From positions 1 to 64,000 of the forward strand of contig JADGKB010000015.1 in NCBI GenBank assembly GCA_027604185.1: 64,000 bases of DNA, given 5' to 3'. The stretch is from Boothiomyces macroporosus. Its lineage: Eukaryota > Chytridiomycota > Chytridiomycetes > Rhizophydiales > Terramycetaceae. Below are positions 11,154 through 22,925 of the stretch, one piece after another (positions within the stretch are counted from its first letter, which is position 1; every line of letters starts with the position of its first letter). The notes under the pieces were generated by a model. The model was not told the origin of the DNA. It saw only the letters and a list, made by a program, of their open reading frames with translations, and did no database searches. Both the position numbers and the translations under genes were made by a program.

Positions 11154-12014
11154 TCATGTTGAATATTTTACAATTAATTCATACAACTTTCTGTACCTCT
11201 CTTTATATACTGACCGCGAATCTACAAGTGTTTTTGCTATATCCATTACTAGAATAAGAAATAGTTACCGATATAAAGAAAATCCTGAATTGCATCGCAA
11301 TTTATCCATTTCGGCTTGACGATATCTAACGTTACCCCATCCTGGACGCAAATCTGAAGCAAATACGATTTCAAAATAGTATCTTTTTGCAGGAATATCG
11401 TAACGAGAGAGTTTTGGTGTGGAATAAACTCCATAGAATCTTCCAATTTAAGGCAAATCGTTCCTTGGGCTTCAGTAGAAAAATTGAGCTTGTATTGTTC
11501 GAGCTGAATGGATTTTGATTGAAAAAGCGTTAGTTCTGAATTGCTTTTTTGTAGAGCTGGTTTATCTTTCTCCAAATTATCCAAATCGTTGAAATAATCG
11601 GAAATATCTTGTTAACAATGTTTTACTTGAAGCGCTTCCACACACTAATATATCAGCATCAATGATAATACTCTCTTCCAATTCGAGAACACTTTTGTAA
11701 ATATTATTATTCAGCACAAATTTCCCAGTTATCGCCAGTCCCACTCTACGGAGTATCTGCTCCAGGCTATAGTTCCCAAATAATTCAACCATATAGTAAT
11801 CCTGATTACTAGGTGAATGAACCAACAAGTGATAAATGTAACCATGTTTCTTTAATTGTATAATTATCGGACCAAGAGACGATTCCAGACAAGTGAATAT
11901 CGGATGATCTAGCGTTTATAACGTATTACTAGTATTGAATATCTCGAGATTTGGCGATTTTTTTATCCTTTTTGTTGATGATGAGGGTAGGAAGGTGTAT
12001 TTTGATTTGGACAT
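11154..12014 (-). CDS. Unrecognised 266-residue protein
   Basis: No family was recognised. Four exons (12014-11930, 11908-11627, 11607-11269, 11248-11154) separated by introns of 21, 19 and 20 nt give a 266-residue product. The start is a basic, serine-rich leader (MSKSKYTFLPSSS). Visible stretches include FTCLESSLGPIIIQLKKHG, a hydrophobic IIIDADILVCG segment and a helical C-terminus (VMDIAKTLVDSR). No clear signal peptide or membrane span is seen. Exon calls rest on frame restoration and the branch/AG pattern; each intron contains or follows a stop. It is convergent with the TTC14-like gene (57 nt between stops). The upstream side shares a 290-nt divergent region with the MYND gene. Confidence 0.7.
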
Positions 12015-12053
12015 TTTTTATACTTTTAATACGCGTTAAGCTGTTTAAAAAGT

Positions 12054-12096
12054 ACTCTATGGCTATGGTTGCAACATACCGCTCATACCATAGAGT
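12054..12096. repeat. Imperfect inverted repeat, 13-bp stem
   Basis: The left arm at 12054-12067 (ACTCTATGGCTATG) pairs with the right arm at 12084-12096 (CATACCATAGAGT) with one bulged C and a 16-nt loop. It lies 40-82 nt upstream of the minus-strand start at 12014, in the divergent promoter region. It may be a regulatory element or structured leader; no known RNA family was recognised. Confidence 0.5.
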
Positions 12097-12247
12097 GGTT
12101 AAGGTGTTTATAAATCGCGGTTAGTTTAAACACAAAATTCTGATGAGGATTTATAAAGTTTTCTCAAATATGTACACCAGCTGGCTGACTATAAATATAT
12201 AGTAGCTCTTGAACGAATATCCAAAGCAATGATTTCTGAATGCTAAA

Positions 12248-12255
12248 TCACGTGA
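12248..12255. promoter_or_regulatory. TCACGTGA palindrome (bHLH-type site)
   Basis: A perfect palindrome with a CACGTG core lies 50 nt upstream of the MYND gene start. The same octamer occurs in the other long intergenic region, at 46242-46249. Binding by a Cbf1/USF-type factor is an inference. Confidence 0.4.
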
Positions 12256-12304
12256 CTGACAAGTGAAAAAGGCAGAATTGCTTTTTTGAATTTCACTAAT
12301 CAGA

Positions 12305-14219
12305 ATGGAGGACGCTGCTAATTCGACACTAGCTTCCAATTCAACATTTATTGATAATGTATATGAATTTTCAACAAATTTGATCAGCAATCCAGTTCAA
12401 ACTCTGATCGATAGCCCAGCATTCGTCTTGTTTGTAATTTCATTAATCGTGATTCCAATTATCCTTCAAAAGCTTTTCCCAGCAATGGCAACAGTATGAT
12501 TTTCGTTAATAGTAGAAAGAAGAGACTCTTGTTGGAGAGCTATTGACTGATTTTACTCGTGCGAGCGTAGTAGAATCTACGGATTTGTTGTGGGAAGTTG
12601 GTGTGTCTGCAAAAGCTTGTTCAGTTTCTGAAAACGGAGTATTAAAGGCTATTGAATTCAGCGAAGGAAAACCAAATGTGAAGCATGTCGTTGGAACTAT
12701 AATGAAAGCAATTCTTGATCCAATTGGTAATAAGAATTAATATAGACGGAGCGGTGCGAAAGCCTAAAGTTTTGATGTTCTTGGATACTTGCTTGTTAAA
12801 GGATAACGAAAAGAACCAGATTACAAAAGAACTGAAAGATTATGAAATGGCAATTGTTAGTTTGAAGCAGCTGGAGGCAGATTATCCTGCATTATTCGCC
12901 GAAAGAGCCAAAGAAGTGGAGATATTTGCTCCACAGCAGCCTGCAGTTCAACAACCAATGAAAATGAACCCTCCTCCACCAAGAGGATGTTTTGCTTGCA
13001 GAAAAGATATTCCTGGAAAAGCTTCACAATGTTCAGCATGTAAAGCCGTTATTTACTGTTCTGCAGAGTGCGCTGTATGCCTTTTTTAATAGTAGAAACA
13101 AAACTGGCCAGTTCACAAACTAAATTGCAAAGAATTCAAAGCAGCTGTCGATCACCTTCAAGAGTGGGATTTGCACAATCTTCCTTTTGAATACTATAAT
13201 AAGGGCTCTCAGCTTCAAAATTACAATGTCGTACCATATCTTACCACTGTCAATAAGCACAATGTCGGTTTATTCCAAAGATTGTGTGGATGTTTCAATG
13301 AAGCGCCTTGGGGTGTATTAGCTGCTAGACTGATTGCTCACTATCAGCAAACTAAGCCGACTCCAGATCAAATGTTTGCTACATTAGGTTTACCTCAAGA
13401 GATGTTCCCATTGTCAAAGCCTTTTGATGAAGGTATATTTTATTAATGATCAGGGTTTGATAGTTCGTCAATTGATTCATGGGAAAGTTATTTTAAATCA
13501 AGAGGATATTCATTTGATAATCCATCTGCTTTGATTTTGGAAGTTCCTCTTACCATCCACCATATGATTAACCAATTCCATATGAAAACGGCTGCACCTG
13601 TCCCTGAAGGAGGTAATTCGTTGTTAAAGCAGAACGTCGACGTATCACGATTCATCTTGTTGGAGTTGAAAAGGAAGCTGATCTTTTACCTCTGTTTGAA
13701 TGCTTGTTGCCATTTTATCCAAAGACTGATATCGCTATTCATATGATTGGAAATAAGATTTGCGCTGATATTCCACCTCAACAAAGAGCTATGATGATCA
13801 AATCACAAAGCAATGATTCTTCTATCTTTATTTCTCTCAATCCTACCTTCTACGCCCCTCAACATCTTGATGCTAGCGCTTTCCAACTACCTCCTGAAGT
13901 ACCGAAAGAAGTACTTTTGCAACAAAACTTTGGTACAGATAAACCAGATTTGGTCATCTGTCTGAACGCCGGTTTAATCACACAGCAGGAATGGGGTCCT
14001 TTCCTCCAAATGGTATGCAAGAGCGATCGCAAACTTCTGGTCACTGAAAGAGTTGAAACGCTTTGCAATGCTGCCCTATTTAACATTCCAAAAATTGGTG
14101 GAAAGCCTGGAGTTCAAACTCATCCTAATCCATTCAGACAGCCGCTTTATGATTTCAAGAAAGATGTCAACTTACCTGGATGGTCAAATGGATTTATTTG
14201 CGGAATTGGGGAATTTTAA
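12305..14219 (+). CDS. Membrane-anchored MYND zinc-finger protein with Mss51-like C-terminus
   Basis: Exons are 12305-12493, 12516-12726, 12746-13074, 13096-13432, 13454-13612 and 13633-14219, encoding 603 residues. Residues ~38-60 form one hydrophobic span (PAFVLFVISLIVIPIILQKL). The MYND finger (CFACRKDIPGKASQCSACKA followed by YCSAECAKQNWPVHKLNC) is complete only after the 21-nt intron at 13075-13095 is removed. The C-terminal ~270 residues (RRITIHLVGVEKEADLLP, NAGLITQQEWGPFLQM, GWSNGFICGIGEF) resemble the C-terminal domain of Mss51-like MYND proteins. Exon 1 alone looks like a 64-residue tail-anchored protein, but its TGA lies inside the first intron. The precise role is unknown. AATAAA overlaps the stop. 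Confidence 0.75.
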
Positions 14220-14267
14220 TAAAGACTAGATCATCTTTGACTTTATAACAAAAATAACGTGTATTGC

Positions 14268-17200
14268 TTATTCAGAAGCTTCAGGAGGAGCTTCATCTGG
14301 AACTGTATCGCCAACAATAACAATTTCTTTAATTTCGTTTCCTTGCTCATTTAGTACCTCAGCGTCAACATCTATCGGCTCTGCCTCACCACCTTCATCA
14401 TTTTCATTCTCCATTTCTTCGTTATCCGTTTCCACATCACTTTGTGCGGATTCAGCAGTTCTAGCCCTTTCAAAGATATCAGGACGGGCCTTTCTGGCTG
14501 CAAGAGCGATATCACGCAGTGCCATTGACGAAATAAGCCAATCGCAGATCAGCTGCGCAGGTAATGATCCCTTTTGTTTTGTGTCACTCCATGAAAGCAC
14601 TAGGGTCAAATTATCGCCTACATTTGAGAATTTTCTTTGCTCTTTTGATCCTAATTTTCTTGTGGACTGAAGTAGGGTCAAATTCCAAAATCATTTCCAA
14701 CAAGGACATGTTAACATGCTTCACAGTATCTACCCACAGTTTCACTATATTAGGATTTCTTACAGTCTTTTGGTTGATGGCCAAACAAGTACAAAGCTCC
14801 TTTAATAATTCTATGCACTGACTGGGGTGGTTTTCTGTAACTTCTCATTTCTGCAATTGATTTGGAATCCAGTTGTGCGATCCCTTCTCTTGCCTGAAGC
14901 AACATCACTTTGCCAAACAAGACCTTGCGTTTAGATACTTCATCTATTATTTCACAATCTGAATTAACGATGCTTACCCAAATCTTCTTTATGGAATTCG
15001 TATCCAAAGGATTCATTTGCTATTTCCTTCATCGCCTTTCCTAGTGCAGCAGAGTATCTAGCAATGTCTTCCTGTTTATCAATTGAATCTGTTGCTATTT
15101 GTAGTACCGCAACGCATTTGCCATTTGACGGAGTAAACACAGGTACTAGAGTGCTATGCGATTCAGAGCTTATACTTTTTACTCCTGTTCCGAACGTATT
15201 CAGAATCTGATCATACCTAATTTAGAGCTGGTTTACAAAGAGTGCCCCTCTTCCAATTTCAACAACTGTGCTGTTATTCCTGCGAAAAGTGGAGACCCAA
15301 ATACCTCTTGTTGTATATTATCAGTAGCTGTGACAATATTCCCTTCAGTCAAAGTATACAGCTCAGCGTCACTTTCAGCCAAGAAAACGTTGACTTCACA
15401 CTCCAGTCTCGCTTGGATAAACTCTTTGGCTGAGAGAGCTAAGGCAATTGCCTTTTGCCTTGCATCTACAATTTCCAAGAGTGAAGATACAATTTGACCA
15501 GATTTCTAGATTAACTGTAAATTACTTCTAGGAACATGGCATCTGGAGCGTCAAAGGATTCACCGCTGAGAAGGAAATCCAGTGTACCAAACCTTTGGTC
15601 ATGCGAAGAGGTAAATGGAACCCCAATAAAACTCATTTCGCTTTTGGCTGATGTTAAAGCTTCAACTGTAAAGAACACATCTTCGTTCAAGTTAACATCT
15701 GTTCCGACTCTAGGCATTTTAATTACATTTCCAGTAAAGAACATTTGATAATCAATCCCTTTTCCTTCAGGAATCTTCAATCCACACAATTTGTCTTTCA
15801 AATCTGGGCTAGTTGCAATCACGCGAAGATAAGTGTCAATAACAGAGTTTCCTACAACAGTTTCATTCTCCTTCAACTTTTCTTTTCCTTCAATCAATTT
15901 TGTGGATGATTCTTTGAGGGCCAATCTTGAGTACACTGAACTTTCTGGATAAATCTTTGTGAAACACAGAGAATAGATATCTACTACTTTACTACACGCA
16001 TTCGCAATATTCAAATTGATGTCTTTGGCAAGCATATGGAGACTCTTGATTGCCTCACTCTCTGCCGAATCCCTAGTTTGCCGTTTTGCTTCAGAGAACT
16101 GTATTTGCTCCTCCTCTAATTTATCATTTTGTTGTTTTTCTTTGATTAATGCTTCCAAGCAGTTTGCAAGTGTTTGCGCATCCTTTTCATTATAATCCGT
16201 GGAATGTTCTAAAATCTGCACAACTTGTTCCAATTTAACCTTGTCTTTTGACGCAAGATGAGATTTGAAAACTGTCAGCAATCGCCCTTCATCTGATGCA
16301 CTATCAAAAGACTGTAACCCAATGTTGATAATTTGCAAGAGGTACGGGAGCTCCAAAAACCCATTTTTCTCTGGTACTTTCTTTAGGATACCCATGATGA
16401 TGAAATGAAGAGCTTCACCTATTGCAGGAGTTGCTTCTTCACCTTCAACAGGAGTCTGTAAATCTTTTGATTTAGAGCCGGGCTCTCCTAAGAACGATTG
16501 ATCCAATTTATCCATAATTTCTGCTATTTTTGACGCTTCAGATTTTATATGCTCCATCACCTGTCTGTAATTTTCCAATCCAAACTCTCCCAACAAGCAC
16601 TTCATGAAACGAACGTACGCGGTTTCTGCGAATGCAATTGCAGGGTTGTTATTTTCAATTATTTCATCCTCCATGTTGGCAGTTTTCACAAAGGTAAATC
16701 TTGGATCCTCTCGCCCAACACAAAAACCTAGACACGCTTTCTTGATTGCATCTCGCAGTAACGGATTTGGAATGTTCATTATTTGAATAATTGGCTGGAG
16801 TTGCTGTAACCAATCTCTAACTACTACAATTTTTGGGAATTTGGGAATATATAGTGCTTCTTCGAAAAGAGTCGCCATTTCTGTGCCTTTACCGGATAGG
16901 ACAGACGACAAAACTCGTAAGAATGTAGTAAGCTCGTTAATGTTCCAGTTGATCATTAGCCTTAGGAATATTTTAACGTAATATTCATTATCCCATCTTT
17001 CAATAGTAGCGCAGTCCAAAGAGTAGAGTGGTTCATTTTCGTCATAGTACTTGTTGTACTTGTTCGCTTCTGGGAAGGGTGTATTCGGAGTAGTCAAAGC
17101 CTCGATTAGACCCAGCACCTTTTGATAAATCTGTGTGTCTGCTTGAATATCCACCGATTTGCTAACGTTTGTAAGTTCTTCTACCTGTAATTAATCAAGG

Positions 17201-17847
17201 TATACAATTTCATGTCGGAATAATTCACCCGGGCTTTTTCTCCATAATGAATTGATCCATAATTTAAATGAGAGTGATAAAAAGTCTGTGTACTGTGCTT
17301 TTGTTTCTGCAATTCGCGCTAGCCTTTCCTTTTCTTCTTGTTCTCTTCGCAGCCGTCGTGCTTCAATCTCTGCAAGCCTTTTTGCCTCCTTTTCTGCTTT
17401 AAGATCTATTATCCGTTGATTGAGTGTTGAGGAGATTTCTTCCAGCCGTGTAAAGTAATGTCCGGGATTCCTGTAGCTATATATCGGGTTATTGCGGAAT
17501 AGATATTGTGCTTGATTAATTTTAATTGTACCTAACCAATTTAAACAGTCAAATTTCTCTGCAGGCTTGTCAGTTTCCAAAGCATCTTTTTTAACCAAGA
17601 GATATTTGGTAGATTCATAAGACAAGTTCCTCTTTTGCATTTCCTTTAATAATTGTTCTAGTGCGTAAATAACAGTTGGTAAAGTAGTGGTTAGTAGATA
17701 AGCGCGAGTTTCAAGTCCATCCTCTGTGACATTTTCCAAGAATTTGTCTGCTAGTTGATTAATCGCCATATATCTGATTTCATAATCATTCATGTGCCTA
17801 TCCTTTCTGGAACTGGCTATCAGGCTCTCAACAAACTCTGTATCCAT
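14268..17847 (-). CDS. EFCAB5: EFCAB5-like flagellar protein with GAF domain
   Basis: This large protein (1152 residues) matches EFCAB5-type proteins linked to cilia and flagella. The central part has a GAF-like domain (ALALSAKEFIQARLECEVNV onward, including STLVPVF and VLQIATDS). After it come a segment with SIAEMRSYRKPPQSVHRIIK and one ending in EFDPTSVHKKI, both typical of the family, then an acidic tail. Exons run 17847-17206, 17184-15526, 15505-15237, 15216-14978, 14958-14764, 14744-14622 and 14599-14268; introns are 19-22 nt. Start choice: the ATG at 17847 leaves 59 nt after the upstream gene. An in-frame ATG at 17913 would overlap that gene's stop. No intact EF-hand loop was identified, so the name is by overall similarity. 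Confidence 0.7.
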
Positions 17848-17906
17848 TGAATTTTCGCGCAAAGAGAAAGTGATGTAATTTTTCAAAGAAACTTTATTCA
17901 ATATCT

Positions 17907-19339
17907 TCACCATGGCTTTACCAAATTCGCTTGTGTAGGTTTTGGAGCGTAAACATTCTTTAGCTTTTCATTTTGATACCTCGCGACTGTTGGGTGTAGA
18001 TTGTCATTCTATTTTAAGTAGGACGTACCATTTCTAGATCTAAACTCTCTTTTCTTGTGTATTCATATTTGTTGCATAAAGTAAACCCAGATCGAGTGAT
18101 GGAATTAGCATTTAAAACCGGTTTTCCTGGTGTTGTGTAAACAAATCTAATTAATAATCTTATTACTTTTCCGAGGTTTCTGACGTGTACAGATTCGGGT
18201 CCGAGTTGATAGTCTCAGTATACGCACGATTATTTCTGATACTGCCTGTTTCTTCCTTGGCCCCAATCTTGATATTTTGAGTTCGCAGCGCCAATGTTTT
18301 CGCCATAGGAGAGAGATCGCAATGGAAGCGGCTGGTGTTAGATATCCCATACCTTGAAGTACTCTTCTTGTTAGCATGGATTCTCATCCATTTTGTAGGA
18401 TCGTTTCTCAACATATGTTCCAATTGATCTTCTGTGTACACCCCTTCTGGTCCGTCGTCACTCTCAACTACCCCAAATCTTACCGAGTTGGTGTAACCGT
18501 TAGACTTCATGAGGTTTGGATACTTGATATCACTGACTTTGCTCTCAAGAACTTTTACTTCAAGTTTCTAAGGTTACAATAAAGTACTTCAAACGGTGAT
18601 TCTGTATCGTCACCAAATTCTTTGAAATGCTCCACATCACTAGTATATGCACTGCTAGATGGTTTGATCTTTGATTTGTCAAATTTGGCAGGCTTTGTAT
18701 GAATTGCTGGGACAAACTTATCCTTCATCTCAGAAGTAGGCTGTTCGTAATTCTATTTGTTAATGATGCATACCTTTCCTTGGGAAGTAACGTTATATTT
18801 GGGAATGGTGGTGAATCCAGAATCCCTTATTTCTTGAGTAACAAATTCTGTCTTTCCGAATTTATCTTCCTGAACCGCTCTTGGTTTGTAAACTGCTGCA
18901 TGGCAGGTGATAAATGCTTCCTCTGAATATCTATGTTAGCATCTACAAACTTTTGTTCCTTCTCATCGATTTCCTTATCATATGCCACATATGGCACACA
19001 ATTCTTGCTGTATCCCGTTTGCTGCTTCCTAATTCGATCATGCGAGACTCTATTATGAGTTTCCTTTGGCTTTGAATTTAAATGCAACGTAAATTTCGAT
19101 TGCAAGTGCGGCAAGCTGTCCAAGTAAGTGGTGCTGTTAACAGTGGAATAAAAATTCAATATATCATTAGATGCTCCAGCTGAATTCTGGACGATAATAT
19201 CCGCTTTGCATTCAAAAGAACTCTTTGGCATGTAAAAAGGAAAAGCTTGTTTGAGGTGAATGACATCACCTGTCAAACAACAGCAGCTAGTCTGTAAAGA
19301 AAATTCACTAGTATTATCATAATTTATTTCTTTGAGCAT
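17907..19339 (-). CDS. Unrecognised protein, possibly axoneme-associated
   Basis: Six exons (19339-18951, 18930-18774, 18752-18588, 18567-18167, 18146-18029, 18008-17907) encode 443 residues. The product is rich in short Ser/Thr/Tyr/Lys/Asn segments (KPSSSAYTSDVEHFKEFGDD, SGFTLCNKYEYTRK, HPTVARYQNEKLKNVYAPKP), a style seen in microtubule-inner and axonemal proteins. No specific family could be assigned. It lies between the DHX34-like and EFCAB5-like genes on the same strand. Its ATG at 19339 overlaps the DHX34 coding end by 16 nt in another frame; a later in-frame ATG (MPKSSFEC) would avoid this. Its TGA at 17909-17907 overlaps an upstream ATG of the EFCAB5-like frame. Confidence 0.65.
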
Positions 19340-22300
19340 CTATTTTGGTGTCGACTAATTTCAGGCTTTGTTAACAGGAGTGTTTTTTGGCAGGTTTGAC
19401 ATTCATATGAATGCCTAGTAGCATCTACTTCTGCGGGGTTACTTTTTGAGGCATTAGCTGCATCTTCTGCATGATGTTCAGCATTGACTTTGTTAGAAGA
19501 CACCTCGCTTATTTCCATCGGCTTTGGTAATTTGAATGACTCCAATTCAGTGTCAGTAACTTCTCTTGGACTGATATAGTACCTGAAATTCGGAGTAGCT
19601 TGAATCATTAGATTCTCTTGTACTTCCGAACTGTAAGGTTCATAACCGAATATAGAGCTAATGTTAGTTAAGCGTAATTTTCTAACAACATATTCCACCT
19701 CTGTCTCGACCAAATCGACCAACTTATCAGTAACATCAATATCTGATAAAGATTCAATTATATCAGTACTTGTTAATTCAATCCATGAGTTACGCATTTG
19801 CTTGATGAATAGCGGTACATAAGAAACGGAGTCGAGATTATTATTTTCAAGGACCCTTTTCTTGATATTCCCAGTTTCAGGCTGAAAGACAATACCTCCT
19901 AGCACCTGAGGAATGCTTTGAGAACCAGTTTTTTCAATATTTGATAGTTTCTTGTTTACAACAGTAATCCAAGCATATCGCAACCAGGCGCCAAGTTCCA
20001 ACATCTGAATACTATCTTCTTTGCTCTTTAATTCTATTTCTAACCATTCATCTACCACTAAATGCTTAAAGTTTGGTGATATATCAACAGTTTTAGCAAA
20101 AAGTAATGCTGCAGGTAAAGCGCCAAGTCGAGTTACATTCATCAAATATGGTTTTGATGTCTCTAATATTTCCGTATAGCATAATATATCTATTTTAATG
20201 AGGGACTACCTCTATACGCTCTTTTGGAGTGTAGCGATTCAAGATCATTGCTATTTGGGTCTGGGGGAACAGTTTCCTCCCCTTGCAGCAGCTCTGGCTG
20301 ATAGGCAAACACGCTTGTTGGAAGTATACTTAAAAATCTATTCATAAGCTACAAAGTACCGTTTGTTTTTCGTATGGAATACTTGGTCAGACGGTCCCCG
20401 AGCAAAGTTATTCTCATCTGGAATTGCAATATTAGGGTATAATCCAGAGCACAGAATCAGCTTTAGGATAGATATTTCTCTTTTTGAAAGAAGGGTAACG
20501 TCCGACTGTATTAATAAATCTTGAGCATCATGTGAAATTTTGAATTCCAGTTCCTGAACTGTATCGTCTGCATTCTCATCATCGTTGTCAGAATTACTTG
20601 CGATTTCAGTGTAGCCTTCCTCTAATTTCAGAAATTTCCTTGTCGTTGCCCGACTTTCCCGCTTTCGTTTTTCTAAAAGTCTTTTTTGAACTCGTTTCTG
20701 ATATTTGGGCATATCTTCTAATCTTTCTAGCATTTGCTCTTCAGTCTCGACTTCGCCATCATTTCGAACATATGATTTCAAGATACTTTCAAATTGGGAT
20801 TTTAGTTTTACTATTTCATACATTCTTTGTTCTTCAACTCCTCTACTTTTAGCCCATTTCTTTGTTTTTTGTCCACTCGACTTTTCTTTTAGCCATTCAG
20901 CAAAGATGTTCATCAATGTAAATGGGTCGCCGTGGACCGAATGCATCTCCCTTCGTTTCTGACGTTAAATATAACCCAACCTGCGCAATTCTGCTTTCTG
21001 ATTCCTGAACTCTGGTGTAGGGAGACTGTATGCTTAACACAGCTGCGATTGCCAATACTGGAGTTACTAATTCGCTAACAGACCCGAGAATTAACATTTT
21101 TCCGAATATAGTCTCCACAGGCATGGATGATAATACTCTACCAAGATTTGTAATTTCAAATTTTTCATCCAAACAACCAATATTCACCAGTTTGATTATA
21201 GAGTTGGATATATTTTCCTCACTTGGCTGCTCAATGAAATCAAACGAGAGAGGATCACCAATTCCTAGTGATTTGATTGATAGCACAGTAGAGTCTAACG
21301 GCATTCTTAAAATTTCTGGAACAGGAAAATCGTTAAATCCCTCATATTCTGCTTTCGAGTAAAATCTGTAGCATTCGCCTGGTCCTGTTCTTCCAGCTCT
21401 GCCCGCCCTAAAATGAACATATTCGGTACCTTTGCTTTGCGCTAGACTTACTTATCCAGTATTCCGATAGTTTGGAAGAATTCACTAAAGAATCATGCCC
21501 AATTTCTTTAACTTTTCCAGAATCTATAATGAATCTAATTCCATCAATTGTCACACTAGTTTCCGCTATATTTGTAGAAATAATGCACTTTCTAACTCCC
21601 TCAGGTGCGATATCAAATACTTTTTCTTGCTCCTCAACAGATAAACTACTGTGTAACTCCAAGACAATCCACTTTCTAGTAAAGGCTGCATACTGTCTTA
21701 ACTCTTCCGATAAAATTCCTATTTCATTCATTCCACTAACAAATATCAATAGATCGCCCCGCTCATTTGAAGGAATTTTTTGATCGATTCGTTCCAATAT
21801 CTTTAAATATGGACCTGCATTAGACTATTTTACCTGGCTTGATTTTAATGCTTCTAGATGGGATAGAGTGCCTAATTTTCGATCCCAGTCTTTCTTGAAC
21901 GGCTTTGGGGTCTGTTAAATTTGAATCAGGTTCATCCACTTGCATATATTCAATTGTCACAGGATACATTCTACCAGGTATTTCTATAATCGGAGCATCA
22001 AAATATTTACTGAATAGCTCTGCATTAATTGTAGCCGACATCAGCACTAGGTGTATATCTGGTCGGTATTCCATCATTTTTTTCAATATTCCAAGCAAAA
22101 AGTCTCCTGTAATATGTCTTTCGTGCACCTCATCTATGATGATGACATTGTAGTCTTTTAGGTATGGGTCAAGAGCAAACTGACGCAATAAAACACCTTC
22201 TGTCAAAAACAACACTCTAGTCTGATTAGTTTTTGATCCATCAAATCGGACTTGATAGGCAATTTCAGAGCCATACTGGTTTAAACTTTCATACCTAAAT

Positions 22301-22751
22301 CAGAATGATATTACGATACTCTCTTGGCAAGAGAGTAGCATGCGATCCTTCTTGGTTGAGTGCATGCAATTTTGTTGAATCCGGCTTCCATTAAATATTG
22401 CGGTATCTGTGTACTCTTTCCAGCACCAGTGTCTGCAGCTATTAAGACTACTCTATTATCCCGCACAGTATCAACGATTACTTGTTGGTACTTTTTCACG
22501 GGCAATCCATCTCGTTCGTTTTTAATTTTAATCGACAGTTTCTCCTTCTTCTTTTCAAGGAAGTCGTTAAACAGTTCCAATGCTCTTTTCGCATAATCAA
22601 ATTGGTTGTGGACCTCTGGTTTGGCTTGCTTGTATTTTTTATAGAATACAACAAAATCATCGTATTCGTGCGAGTATCTTTTGAATTGGGCGATTCCTTC
22701 TTTTCCAAATAGAAAATCAGCGGTGGTTTTGTTCCATGGTTCTCGTTCCAT
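19324..22751 (-). CDS. DHX34: DHX34-like DEVH-box RNA helicase
   Basis: DHX34 acts in nonsense-mediated mRNA decay in animals. The 1100-residue product has motif I DTGAGKS (residues ~107-113), motif Ib RVSYE, the variant motif II DEVHER (~200) typical of DHX34, motif III SATINAE, and motif [15 protein letters not shown]. The winged-helix/OB region carries [11 protein letters not shown]. The C-terminus has a CxxC-H-C zinc-finger-like [20 protein letters not shown], as in DHX34. Exons are 22751-22315, 22294-21834, 21814-21430, 21407-20981, 20958-20360, 20337-20210 and 20189-19324, with six introns of 19-22 nt. Introns cut RVS|YE and QR|AGRAGR. The ATG at 22751 gives MEREPW, matching the family N-terminus; the frame opens further upstream without an ATG. 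AATAAA overlaps the stop. Confidence 0.87.
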
Positions 22752-22925
22752 CCTCTGATCTAGAAATTTAAACTTTGATAAAAATTTAGACAATTAAAAT
22801 TGGCTGGGATCATCTTTGAATGGTTCCCAGGTATTCGGTTCACTGCTGCTCAGATAGATTATTAAATTGCAGGCAGCCCGTATTCAAAGAAATCCCGCAA
22901 TCGAGTATCAAAAATAATAAACACA

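Noticed and set aside
20959..20980. Retaining the 22-nt segment, which leaves the DHX34 frame open into a short alternative end
   Set aside because: The spliced form joins AQ to [15 protein letters not shown], matching the DEAH helicase HGDPFTL block; the unspliced frame ends soon after.
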